Source: Oceanobacillus damuensis
GTDB taxonomy: Bacteria > Bacillota > Bacilli > Bacillales > Amphibacillaceae
Reading direction: 5' to 3'
DNA length: 64,000 bases
Assembly (NCBI RefSeq): GCF_001618145.1
Contig: NZ_LQNF01000009.1
Span: 104,293-168,292, forward strand
Below, one piece after another: positions 55,584 to 64,000 of this stretch (the first letter of the stretch is position 1; every line of letters starts with the position of its first letter). The notes under the pieces were generated by a model. The model made no database searches and was not told the origin of the DNA. It was given only the letters and a program-made list of their open reading frames with translations. The translations under genes were made by a program, and so were the position numbers.

Positions 55584-57398
55584 ATGGCCAATCAAATACC
55601 TGAAGAGTTTATTGAAGAAATAAGAAAGTCCAATGATATTGTCGATATCATTGGTGAATACGTTCAGCTGAAAAAGCAGGGCAGAAACTATTTTGGACTA
55701 TGTCCATTTCATGGTGAAAAAACCCCTTCCTTTTCTGTAACACAGGAAAAACAGATCTTTCATTGTTTTGGATGTGGAAAAGGCGGGAATGTAATAACAT
55801 TTATGATGGAAATGGAAAGCTTTTCCTTTTATGAAGCTGTAAAGTTTCTTGCTGATAAAAGCGGGTTTACACTACCTGACACAGGGATTAAAAAAGAATC
55901 TTCCATGTCTGAAGAAAGTCAAAGCGTTCTGTCTGCCAATGACTGGTTAACGAAATTATATCATCATTTAATAAGGTATACAAAAGATGGTAAAGAAGGT
56001 TATCAGTATCTGAAAGACAGGGGAATCGGCGATGAAGCAATTGATGCCTTCCAATTGGGATTCGCTCCTAATGTGAAGGATTTCGTGGCTGAATTTCTTA
56101 CAAAAAAGGGGTTTCATCAACAGCTGTTAATCAAGGCAGGAATATTATCTCAGCAAAATGATAATGCTGTGACGGACCGTTTCAGGGGAAGAGTTATATT
56201 TCCAATCAGAAATCATATTGGTAAAACAGTTGCTTTTGGCGGCAGGTCGATTACAAATCAGGAACCAAAATATCTAAATAGTCCAGAGAGTGAACTATTT
56301 CATAAGGGAAAACTGCTGTATAATTTTGATCTGGCTAAAAAACATATCCGGAAAGAAAATGAAGTTATCTTATTTGAAGGATATATGGATGTAATTTCTG
56401 CTTACCAGGCCGGGGTCAAGAATGTTGTCGCTACACTGGGCACCTCATTGACTGAACCACAGGCGAAGCTTTTGAATCGTTACGTGGAAACGGTTATCAT
56501 ATGCTACGATGGGGATATGGCTGGACTTGATGCAACATACAAAGCAGCTAATTTATTAAAGAAAGTCGGCTGCTCGATTAAAGTGGCAAACCTTGACAAT
56601 GATATGGATCCTGACAGTTTCATTCAAAAAAATGGCCCAGAAGCATTCAAGGATAAAGTAATAAAAGCAAGTGATACGTACATGAGTTTTTATATGCGAT
56701 ACCTGAAAAAAGATTTTAACCTGAATGTAGAAGGGGATCGCATCAAGTATATTGAATATGTATTGAAAGAACTGGCAATGATTGAGAGTTCCATTGAAAG
56801 GGAATATTATCTTAAAGAGCTGAGCAATGAATATCATATCTCAATCGAAACCATGACATCAGAAATACATGAATACAGGAAAAAACGGGGAATACCTAAG
56901 GATAATCAGCAAAAGAACAGATATACTAATAAGCATACGATCTCACAACGCAGTAAAAAATTGCTTCCAGCTTTTTATAATGCTGAAAAAAAACTTATTT
57001 CCTATATGCTTCAAGATTCTTACATTACGGATAAGGTACAGGAGGAATTGGGTGCCGGTTTCAATGTGGATGCACATAAAATTATTGCAACCCACTTGTA
57101 TGGGTTTTATGAGGAAGGACATTCATCAGACATTAGTTTGTTTATCGAAAGGCTGAATGACGACCAATTAAAGCAGCAAGTAGTTGAAATGGCAATGATT
57201 CCTGAACTTGGTAATATCAGTGACAGGGAAATTAATGATTATATCCGCATCATCAAAAATGAATCAAATGATTCCATGAATATAAAAACACTGAAGGAAC
57301 AGCAGAAACTTGCCGAACAGCAAAATGATCCTTTAAAAGCCGCACAAATTGCGATGCAAATTATCGAAATTCAAAAACATTTGAGAAATACGAACTAA
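55584..57398 (+). CDS. dnaG: DNA primase
   Basis: 604 residues: N-terminal CHC2 zinc finger ([20 protein letters not shown]), TOPRIM domain ([25 protein letters not shown]) and a C-terminal helicase-binding region. Makes RNA primers at the fork. The ATG at 55584 gives [20 protein letters not shown]; the frame opens 12 bp earlier. sigA follows, as in most Firmicutes. Confidence 0.97.
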   Translation: MANQIPEEFIEEIRKSNDIVDIIGEYVQLKKQGRNYFGLCPFHGEKTPSFSVTQEKQIFHCFGCGKGGNVITFMMEMESFSFYEAVKFLADKSGFTLPDTGIKKESSMSEESQSVLSANDWLTKLYHHLIRYTKDGKEGYQYLKDRGIGDEAIDAFQLGFAPNVKDFVAEFLTKKGFHQQLLIKAGILSQQNDNAVTDRFRGRVIFPIRNHIGKTVAFGGRSITNQEPKYLNSPESELFHKGKLLYNFDLAKKHIRKENEVILFEGYMDVISAYQAGVKNVVATLGTSLTEPQAKLLNRYVETVIICYDGDMAGLDATYKAANLLKKVGCSIKVANLDNDMDPDSFIQKNGPEAFKDKVIKASDTYMSFYMRYLKKDFNLNVEGDRIKYIEYVLKELAMIESSIEREYYLKELSNEYHISIETMTSEIHEYRKKRGIPKDNQQKNRYTNKHTISQRSKKLLPAFYNAEKKLISYMLQDSYITDKVQEELGAGFNVDAHKIIATHLYGFYEEGHSSDISLFIERLNDDQLKQQVVEMAMIPELGNISDREINDYIRIIKNESNDSMNIKTLKEQQKLAEQQNDPLKAAQIAMQIIEIQKHLRNTN

Positions 57399-57429
57399 AT
57401 CACTATTTAGACTGGAAGGAGGGGGACTC

Positions 57430-58545
57430 ATGGCCGAAAATAAGCCTTCGCAAACAAAAGATAATGAACTGTCATTGGAACAAGCAAAGGAAAAATTGGT
57501 GGAAATGGGTAAAAAACGTGGTACATTAGCCTATGAAGAGGTGGCAGACCGTCTATCCAATTTTGAAATCGAATCCGATAAAATGGATGAATTTTATGAG
57601 CACCTGGAAGAACAGGGTGTAGATGTAATAGGCGAATCGGAAGATGACCCCAACATGCAAAAGATTGCAAAAGAAGAAGAATTTAATCTGAATGATTTAA
57701 GTGTACCACTGGGGATTAAAATTAATGATCCTGTGCGCATGTACTTGAAAGAAATCGGACGAGTGAATTTACTGTCCGCTGCTGAGGAAATCGAACTGGC
57801 ATCCCGTATTGAAGAAGGGGATGAAGAAGCTAAACGCCGCCTTGCCGAGGCAAACTTGCGACTTGTTGTAAGTATTGCCAAGCGATATGTCGGCCGTGGT
57901 ATGTTATTCCTTGATTTAATTCAGGAAGGTAACATGGGACTTATCAAGGCTGTTGAAAAATTCGACTATCGTAAAGGGTTTAAATTCAGTACGTATGCCA
58001 CATGGTGGATCAGACAGGCGATAACGCGTGCAATTGCCGACCAGGCAAGAACGATTCGTATTCCTGTACACATGGTGGAAACAATCAACAAACTTATTCG
58101 GGTTCAACGATCACTATTGCAGGATTTAGGGCGTGAACCTACACCGGAAGAAATCGGTGAAGAAATGGAATTAAGCCCAGATAAAGTGCGCGATATTTTG
58201 AAAATTGCCCAGGAACCAGTTTCACTAGAGACACCTATTGGCGAGGAAGACGATTCCCATCTCGGAGATTTCATTGAGGACCAGGAAGCTGTATCACCAT
58301 CTGATCATGCAGCATATGAATTGCTGAAGGAGCAGCTTGAAGATGTGCTCGATACCTTGACAGATCGGGAAGAAAATGTATTACGCCTTCGTTTCGGTCT
58401 TGATGATGGGCGAACCAGAACGCTTGAGGAAGTAGGAAAAGTGTTTGGGGTTACGAGAGAACGTATTCGCCAGATTGAAGCAAAAGCACTTCGTAAACTT
58501 AGACACCCCAGCCGCAGCAAACGTTTAAAAGACTTTTTGGATTGA
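57430..58545 (+). CDS. sigA: RNA polymerase primary sigma factor SigA
   Basis: 371 residues: an N-terminal acidic region 1.1, region 1.2 ([21 protein letters not shown]), region 2 ([20 protein letters not shown]), region 3, and region 4 ([20 protein letters not shown]). The housekeeping sigma factor. GGAAGGAGGGGG upstream. Confidence 0.98.
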   Translation: MAENKPSQTKDNELSLEQAKEKLVEMGKKRGTLAYEEVADRLSNFEIESDKMDEFYEHLEEQGVDVIGESEDDPNMQKIAKEEEFNLNDLSVPLGIKINDPVRMYLKEIGRVNLLSAAEEIELASRIEEGDEEAKRRLAEANLRLVVSIAKRYVGRGMLFLDLIQEGNMGLIKAVEKFDYRKGFKFSTYATWWIRQAITRAIADQARTIRIPVHMVETINKLIRVQRSLLQDLGREPTPEEIGEEMELSPDKVRDILKIAQEPVSLETPIGEEDDSHLGDFIEDQEAVSPSDHAAYELLKEQLEDVLDTLTDREENVLRLRFGLDDGRTRTLEEVGKVFGVTRERIRQIEAKALRKLRHPSRSKRLKDFLD

Positions 58546-58631
58546 TAGGCAGTCATTGTTCGCATTGTTGTGGATAATGACTTTCCCTGTTATATTTATT
58601 TGATCATAAGGCCTGTATTGGGGTGAAAAAC

Positions 58632-59189
58632 ATGGCGGCTGACAGAATCGCTGTAATTATAAATGAAATTAAGTATTGGAAGGAACACAGGCTGCTTCCT
58701 GAAACGTATTGCGATTTTCTTTTGGCCCTCTATACAAAAGGTGAAGCGGTAGAGGAAGATGATAAACAAGCAACTTCCAGGATCAGATGGACACCGTTAG
58801 GTATAATCCATATATGCTTATCAATAGCCGTGATACCGTTTTCATTCCTTGTATTATATTTTACTGAATTTCATACCGTTTTGCAACTAGGGATTTTATC
58901 GCTTTTCTGGGTATATACCGTATGGCTTTATTTTTACTTCCCTAAGAAGGGATATGACGATGTACAGTTGCCTTTATATGTTTCATTGCTAATGCTATTG
59001 TTGATCACTGCAACGAGCAGCACTGTTTTATCGACCAGCAACTTTTTTCATACAGCGATAATCCTGTCCAATTTTGTACTGTGGTTTTACGTGAGTATAG
59101 TAAAAAAATATAGAATACTGCAGTTCATAAGTGTAATTTTTGTCATTTTCACCTTATCTTATTTTATTTTTACAAATTTAACAGCTTAA
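58632..59189 (+). CDS. Unrecognised membrane protein downstream of sigA
   Basis: 185 residues. A soluble N-terminus of about 55 residues with EIKYWKEHRLLPETYCDFLL, then about five closely packed hydrophobic helices to the end. The ATG at 58632 follows GGGGTGA by 5 bp; a GTG at 58623 overlaps that site. I cannot assign a family. The YWK-x-H-x-LLPE-x-YCDFLL element resembles short N-terminal modules of some Bacillus membrane proteins, but this is only an impression. Confidence 0.75.
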   Translation: MAADRIAVIINEIKYWKEHRLLPETYCDFLLALYTKGEAVEEDDKQATSRIRWTPLGIIHICLSIAVIPFSFLVLYFTEFHTVLQLGILSLFWVYTVWLYFYFPKKGYDDVQLPLYVSLLMLLLITATSSTVLSTSNFFHTAIILSNFVLWFYVSIVKKYRILQFISVIFVIFTLSYFIFTNLTA

Positions 59190-59273
59190 TCCTTTAAAAT
59201 TATTCAAAATTCGAGTAAACTATATATAGTATTTTATAGATTTAATTAGGGGATTACATAAGGAGGAAACACA

Positions 59274-59657
59274 ATGAGAAAAAACCCGGTTGTACCATAT
59301 GCAATCATTGCAGTATTAGGGATACTTACAGTAGTTATCATTTCAATTGTTGGAATTAATCAGCGCGCAGACATACAACAGGCTGGAGATGGCAGTGGTG
59401 AACAAACAGAAGAAACACAAGAGGGCGAAACAGCAGGTGGAGACGCAGATGCTGTTTATCAATCTAACTGTGCTGCATGCCATGGTGCAGACTTATCTGG
59501 TGGAGCAGGCCCAGATCTGACTCAGGTAGGCTCCAAATATTCTTCAGATGAAATTGCAGACATCATTCAAAACGGAACTGGTTCAATGCCACCACAAGAC
59601 CAGGTTGCCGGCGAAGAACTTTCTGCCCTCTCAGAGTGGCTGAGTGAACAACAATAA
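59274..59657 (+). CDS. cccA: Cytochrome c-550 (membrane-anchored)
   Basis: 127 residues: an N-terminal membrane anchor (about 8-27), a Glu/Gly/Thr-rich linker, and a small cytochrome c domain with the heme site CAACH and axial Met in GTGSMPP. Exposed outside the membrane as an electron carrier. AAGGAGGAAAC upstream. Confidence 0.95.
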   Translation: MRKNPVVPYAIIAVLGILTVVIISIVGINQRADIQQAGDGSGEQTEETQEGETAGGDADAVYQSNCAACHGADLSGGAGPDLTQVGSKYSSDEIADIIQNGTGSMPPQDQVAGEELSALSEWLSEQQ

Positions 59658-59686
59658 TATTAATATGTAACAGGTATTCAAAGTCT

Positions 59687-59720
59687 AGCTTTCTGCGAAA
59701 AACAGAAAGCTTTTCTTTTT
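59687..59720 (+). terminator. Terminator after cccA
   Basis: AGCTTTCTG, a 7-nt loop, CAGAAAGCT, then TTTCTTTTT. Confidence 0.85.
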
Positions 59721-59815
59721 TAGCAGGTAAGAAGCATGAAACTGTCTAATCTGCCATAAGTCCAATGAGGCATTTGCCGAAAAGCTGCCGATGCCAAGCT
59801 TTCTAAAAGGAGAAC

Positions 59816-60547
59816 ATGATGATGAACAAATTAAAACTGTCAAATCGACTATTGGAAGTAGCTTCATATATTCCTGAAGGAGCTTATTTTGCGGATATTG
59901 GCTCCGATCATGCCTATTTGCCTTGTCATGTATGTCTGAAAGATCCAACTGCAAAAGCGATAGCAGGGGAAATAAACGAGGGGCCATTTAATAGTGCGCA
60001 ACATACTGTCGACCTTTATAAACTTGGACAACAAATTGAGGTAAGACTCGGAAATGGGCTGGAGGTACTTAAAGATAAAGAAGTTAATCATATCGTGATT
60101 GCAGGTATGGGCGGTTCCTTAATTAAAACAATTCTTGACGAGGGAAAATCAAAATTGTCTACCGTAGAGCGAATTATTGCTCAGCCAAATGTAGATGCTA
60201 GAAATGTCAGAAGATGGTTCTTTGAAAACAATTTCACATTAACGAAGGAAGTCATTTTAGAAGAAAATGATCATATTTATGAAATTATTGTTGCAGAAAG
60301 GAATAACGGAGATAGTCTTTATTCTGATGAGCACTTCGAAAAAGAATTGTTATTCGGGCCGCTGCTTTTGAAACAAAAGACGTCTGTATTCCTGAAAAAA
60401 TGGAAACTGGAGCATGAGAAACTAGGGAGAGCAATAGCGCAAATGAATAACGCAACCGCACCCGACAACGTAAAGATGGAACGATTCAAAAAGGAATTAG
60501 CTTGGATGGAGGAGGTATTGAAGGATGAATGGAAAAGTCCTGAATAA
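59816..60547 (+). CDS. trmK: tRNA (adenine22-N1)-methyltransferase TrmK
   Basis: 243 residues. SAM-binding ADIGSDHAYLP, GEINEGPFNSA, IAGMGGSLI and QPNVDARNVRRW mark TrmK, which forms m1A22 in tRNA. Three consecutive ATG codons (59816, 59819, 59822) follow AAAGGAGA; any may be used. Overlaps yqfO by 23 nt. Confidence 0.93.
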   Translation: MMMNKLKLSNRLLEVASYIPEGAYFADIGSDHAYLPCHVCLKDPTAKAIAGEINEGPFNSAQHTVDLYKLGQQIEVRLGNGLEVLKDKEVNHIVIAGMGGSLIKTILDEGKSKLSTVERIIAQPNVDARNVRRWFFENNFTLTKEVILEENDHIYEIIVAERNNGDSLYSDEHFEKELLFGPLLLKQKTSVFLKKWKLEHEKLGRAIAQMNNATAPDNVKMERFKKELAWMEEVLKDEWKSPE

Positions 60548-61643
60548 CTCAGATATATTCGGTATCATGGAAAACTGGGCTCCCCAAAGCATGGCCTATG
60601 ACTGGGATAACGTAGGCTTGCAACTCGGTTCATATAGTAAGTCAGTTAAAAAAATTATGATTACACTAGATGTAACCGAGTCAGTAGTAGACGAAGCGAT
60701 CGAACAAGGTGCAGATCTGATTATCGCGCACCATCCATTATTATTCAAACCGGTGAAACAGATTAATATAGATACCGCTCAAGGGAAAATCATCCAAAAA
60801 TTAATAACTAATGAAATCACCGTTTATGCTTCCCACACCAATCTGGATGCTGCAGATGGCGGTGTGAACGACATGTTAAGTGAACTGCTGGGCTTGCAAT
60901 CAAGAAAAGTTCTCATAGAAACTGAAAGTGAGCAATTGTATAAACTTGCTGTCTATGTACCTGTGTCGCATGAAAATGTGGTTAGAGAAGCTTTAAGTAA
61001 GGGCAGAGCGGGGCACATCGGAAATTACAGTCATTGTACATTCCAGACAGAAGGCCAGGGTACTTTCAAACCTCTTGAGGGGACAAATCCATTTATCGGA
61101 TCAAAAAATCAGCTTGAATATGTTAATGAAGTTAAAGTAGAAACGATTGTTCAGCAGACTTATCTTCAGAATGTGATAAATCACATGATTGATGCACATC
61201 CTTATGAAGAAGCAGCCTACGATATATACCCACTGATTAATGAAGGAAAAAAATACGGAATTGGAAGAATAGGGACCTTGAAAACTCCGGCAAAACTGAG
61301 AGCACTTTGTGATTATGTAAAAACCGCGTTTGATGTTCCAGCAGTTCGCGTTACAGGTGATCTCGATAAACCAGTAAAAACAGTAGCTGTTCTCGGTGGG
61401 AGCGGGGAAAAATATATCCATGCTGCAAAGCGAAGCGGTGCAGATGTGTATATTACGGGAGATATGTCATTCCATATTGCTCAAGAAGCAGAACAAATCG
61501 GCCTTTCAGTAATAGACCCTGGTCATTATATAGAGAAAGTGATGAAAAAAGCGACGAAGGAATATTTGCAGCAGCAGCTGAAACAGGAAAAAATTGAAAT
61601 TACAATCTCCAAATCGAACACCGAACCATTCAAATTTTTGTAA
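60525..61643 (+). CDS. yqfO: Nif3-like dinuclear metal protein (YqfO)
   Basis: 372 residues. Metal-binding HHPLLFKPV, SHTNLDAADGGVND and GHYIEKV, with a central PII-like insertion (about 130-240) typical of the long Firmicute form. Hexameric; proposed GTP cyclohydrolase-like or regulatory role, not settled. GGAGGAGG lies within trmK. Confidence 0.92.
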   Translation: MNGKVLNNSDIFGIMENWAPQSMAYDWDNVGLQLGSYSKSVKKIMITLDVTESVVDEAIEQGADLIIAHHPLLFKPVKQINIDTAQGKIIQKLITNEITVYASHTNLDAADGGVNDMLSELLGLQSRKVLIETESEQLYKLAVYVPVSHENVVREALSKGRAGHIGNYSHCTFQTEGQGTFKPLEGTNPFIGSKNQLEYVNEVKVETIVQQTYLQNVINHMIDAHPYEEAAYDIYPLINEGKKYGIGRIGTLKTPAKLRALCDYVKTAFDVPAVRVTGDLDKPVKTVAVLGGSGEKYIHAAKRSGADVYITGDMSFHIAQEAEQIGLSVIDPGHYIEKVMKKATKEYLQQQLKQEKIEITISKSNTEPFKFL

Positions 61644-61664
61644 ACAAAAAGGAGTAATGCATAC

Positions 61665-62978
61665 ATGAAAAACAATAACTTCGATCATTTCGCTTTTCAT
61701 CCATTATTACAGGATATTATTGAAAAACTTGGATTTAAGAAGCCCACAGAAATACAGGAAAAAGTAATTCCTGGAATATTGAAAGGACAGAGCGTCATTG
61801 GGCAATCACGAACAGGATCAGGAAAAACCCATGCTTATTTGCTGCCTTTGTTCAATAAGATAGACAGTTCAAAACAGGAAGTACAGTTTGTAATCACTGC
61901 TCCAACAAGAGAGTTGGCAACACAAATACATGATGAAGTAAGAAAGATGATTCACTATGCAGAAAAAGATGGTAAATGGATAGCCAAGCTGCTAGTTGGG
62001 GGCACAGATAAGCAGAAAATGATGGATAAATTAAAAACACCCCCACATATTGTTGTCGGAACCCCTGGAAGGATTTTGGATCTGGTCAAAGAAGATGCGT
62101 TATCCATATACTCAGCCACTTCCTTTGTTATAGACGAAGCGGATCTGATGCTTGATCTAGGATTTATTAATGAGGTGGACCAGCTCCTTGTACGGTCAAA
62201 AAAAGATATACAGCTAATGGTATTTTCAGCAACAATTCCACAACGATTACAGCATTTTTTCAAGAAGTATTTGGAAAATCCTATATATGTTAAAATTGAT
62301 GAGCATTTTTCTCCTGAAACAATGGAGCATAGACTCATTGCACGCAAGCATAGAGACGAAGCGGACATCATTATGGACATTTCCAAAGTCATTCAGCCTT
62401 ATCTTGCGATTATTTTTACAAACGGTAAAAAACAGGCTAACGAATTGGCTAAGGGTTTACAGGAAAGAGGTCTGGATGCTGGTCTGATCCATGGCGGCCT
62501 GACACCGAGGGAACGTAAGCGCGTATTAAAAGAGATCCAGGGTCTTCGCTATCAATATGTTGTAGCCACAGATTTGGCCGCGCGTGGAATCGATATTAAA
62601 GGTGTAAGCCATGTAATCAACGCTCAGATTCCAAAAGAAGAGGAATTTTATATTCATCGTGTAGGAAGAACTGCCAGAGCAGGTATGGAAGGTACTGCAA
62701 TCAGTATATATGATGAATCCGATTTAAAATTGGTCGATAAACTCGAACAAAAAGGACTTACGTTTTCGTATGTGGAAGTAAAAAATGGAGAATGGAAAGA
62801 AGCCAAACCATGGAACGAACGTCATTTGCGGACAAAGACTACTACAAATGTGGAAAGAGAAGCATGGAAGCAGGTTTCGAAAACAAAAAAAGTAAAACCT
62901 GGCTACAAAAAGAAAATGAAAAGACAGCAAGAGTCCATAAAACGGAGATTGAACAAGAAATCAAAATACAGTAAATAG
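61665..62978 (+). CDS. cshB: DEAD-box RNA helicase CshB
   Basis: 437 residues: Q motif (KKPTEIQEKVIP), Walker A SRTGSGKTHAY, PTRELA, DEAD, SAT, and HRVGRTARAG, then a very basic C-terminal tail. Position between yqfO and nfo matches cshB of B. subtilis, a cold-shock and ribosome-linked helicase. AAAGGAG upstream. Confidence 0.94.
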   Translation: MKNNNFDHFAFHPLLQDIIEKLGFKKPTEIQEKVIPGILKGQSVIGQSRTGSGKTHAYLLPLFNKIDSSKQEVQFVITAPTRELATQIHDEVRKMIHYAEKDGKWIAKLLVGGTDKQKMMDKLKTPPHIVVGTPGRILDLVKEDALSIYSATSFVIDEADLMLDLGFINEVDQLLVRSKKDIQLMVFSATIPQRLQHFFKKYLENPIYVKIDEHFSPETMEHRLIARKHRDEADIIMDISKVIQPYLAIIFTNGKKQANELAKGLQERGLDAGLIHGGLTPRERKRVLKEIQGLRYQYVVATDLAARGIDIKGVSHVINAQIPKEEEFYIHRVGRTARAGMEGTAISIYDESDLKLVDKLEQKGLTFSYVEVKNGEWKEAKPWNERHLRTKTTTNVEREAWKQVSKTKKVKPGYKKKMKRQQESIKRRLNKKSKYSK

Positions 62979-63019
62979 AGAGAAGCAAGGTATATTTATT
63001 ACAGGGAGAGGTGTAGCAA

Positions 63020-63913
63020 TTGTTGAAATTAGGATCTCACGTATCGATGAATGGGAAGAATATGCTGCTTGGTTCCAGTGAAGAAGCCATTTCTTATGGA
63101 GCAAACACTTTTATGATCTATACGGGAGCACCCCAGAATACGAGAAGAAAGCCAATTGAGGAATTAAATATCATGGCAGGGAGAGAACATATGGAAATGA
63201 ACGGTATATCAGACATTATCGTTCATGCACCATATATTATAAATATTGGGAATTCAGTCAAACCCGAAACCTTTGAACTTGGGGTAAATTTCTTAAGGAA
63301 TGAGATTGACCGAACAGAGGCACTTGGTGCAAGACAGATTGTCCTTCATCCAGGTGCACACGTTGGTGAAGGTTCAGCGGCTGGAATCAAAAAAATTATC
63401 GAGGGATTAAACGAAGTACTCGTAAAAGACAGTGGAGTACAAATTGCTCTTGAAACAATGGCAGGTAAAGGCTCAGAAGTTGGACGAACGTTTGAAGAAC
63501 TGGCAGAAATATTTGATGGTGTAACACATAATGAGAATCTGTCCGTCTGTATGGATACATGCCATATCCATGATGCAGGGTATGATGTAATAAACGATTT
63601 TGACGGGGTATTAAATGAATTCGATAAAATTATTGGTGTAGACAGAATTAAAGTCGTCCATGTCAATGACAGCAAAAATGAACGTGGTGCACATAAAGAC
63701 CGACATGAAAATATAGGTTTAGGACACATCGGGTTCAAAGCACTTCACTATGTTGTCCATCATCCACAATTGCAGCAATTACCTAAAATATTGGAAACTC
63801 CTTTTGTTGGAACAGATAAAAAGAACAAAAAAGCCCCTTATAAGTTTGAAATCGAGATGATTAAGGAAGGCAGTTTCAACGAAAATTTAAAAGAAAAAAT
63901 CATGGATGCCTAA
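63020..63913 (+). CDS. nfo: Deoxyribonuclease IV (AP endonuclease)
   Basis: 297 residues. Metal-binding [50 protein letters not shown] and [11 protein letters not shown] are those of endonuclease IV, which cuts at abasic sites in base excision repair. TTG start (TTGTTG) after GGGAGAGGTG. Confidence 0.96.
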   Translation: MLKLGSHVSMNGKNMLLGSSEEAISYGANTFMIYTGAPQNTRRKPIEELNIMAGREHMEMNGISDIIVHAPYIINIGNSVKPETFELGVNFLRNEIDRTEALGARQIVLHPGAHVGEGSAAGIKKIIEGLNEVLVKDSGVQIALETMAGKGSEVGRTFEELAEIFDGVTHNENLSVCMDTCHIHDAGYDVINDFDGVLNEFDKIIGVDRIKVVHVNDSKNERGAHKDRHENIGLGHIGFKALHYVVHHPQLQQLPKILETPFVGTDKKNKKAPYKFEIEMIKEGSFNENLKEKIMDA

Positions 63914-63924
63914 ACGGGAGAGAG

Positions 63925-63945
63925 AGGAATAACATTGTTATTCCT
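63925..63945. repeat. Short hairpin after nfo
   Basis: AGGAATAA, a 5-nt loop, TTATTCCT. It precedes the stronger terminator. Confidence 0.5.
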
Positions 63946-63948
63946 CAG

Positions 63949-63989
63949 CTTGTAGAGAAAGTAGGTGTTTTTCTCTACAAGTTTTTTTT
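63949..63989 (+). terminator. Terminator after nfo
   Basis: CTTGTAGAGAA (63949-63959) with TTCTCTACAAG (63971-63981), then eight T. Confidence 0.9.
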
Positions 63990-64000
63990 GTAAAGATATT

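Overview
The window is a chromosomal core segment from a low-GC, endospore-forming Bacillaceae bacterium. Gene content and order follow the Bacillus subtilis yrrS to yqfS region (sigK, sda, yqeG-M, comE, holA, gpr-spoIIP, lepA, hrcA-grpE-dnaK-dnaJ, floA, phoH, era, glyQS, ccpN, dnaG-sigA, cccA, cshB, nfo). Protein sequences, a complete seven-gene Mrp Na+/H+ antiporter operon and the types of dispersed repeat suggest a relative of Virgibacillus, Oceanobacillus or Lentibacillus. That placement is an inference. No rRNA, tRNA, prophage, CRISPR array or intact insertion sequence was seen.

Layout. 1-2.2 kb: yrrS and mtnN forward, then uninterrupted sigK on the reverse strand. 2.3-10.3 kb, reverse strand: a stand-alone MurE-like ligase, mrpABCDEFG, and the 46-codon checkpoint gene sda preceded by a cluster of DnaA boxes. 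10.6-16.1 kb: yqeG, yqeH, aroE, yqeI, nadD, yqeK, rsfS and yqeM, interrupted by a structured repeat after yqeI. 16.2-19.8 kb: comEA-comEB-comEC. 19.9-21.7 kb: yqzM (reverse), holA (forward), rpsT (reverse). 21.9-29.0 kb: gpr, spoIIP, yqxA, lepA, hemW and CIRCE-controlled hrcA. 29.1-37.5 kb: grpE, dnaK, dnaJ, prmA, rsmE, mtaB, deoC, rpsU, yqeY. 37.7-40.7 kb: a sigma-W-type promoter driving nfeD, floA and yqfB. 41.4-49.5 kb: sporulation genes yqfC-yqfD, then phoH, the pgpH-type HD phosphodiesterase, ybeY, dgkA, era, yqzL, recO. 49.5-53.4 kb: a T-box leader and glyQS. 53.6-64 kb: ccpN, a PPDK/PEP-synthase regulator, dnaG, sigA, an unrecognised membrane protein, cccA, trmK, the Nif3-like yqfO, cshB and nfo.

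The coding part is conventional: ribosome biogenesis and translation (yqeG/H/I, rsfS, era, ybeY, lepA, rpsU, rpsT, glyQS), heat shock, replication initiation (holA, dnaG, the sda checkpoint), competence, and sporulation (sigK, gpr, spoIIP, yqfCD). The unusual signal is mostly between genes. There are at least two families of strongly structured, mosaic repeats. One is an element of about 590 bp bounded by 21-bp imperfect inverted repeats, sitting between the T-box terminator and glyQ, so the riboswitch is about 720 nt from the genes it should control. The T-box also appears to carry a GGG rather than GGC specifier. Other points worth checking are CcpN-like operators upstream of ccpN itself, a DnaA-box array upstream of sda, a MurE paralogue with an altered substrate-binding motif, and a short overlapping reading frame at the start of spoIIP.
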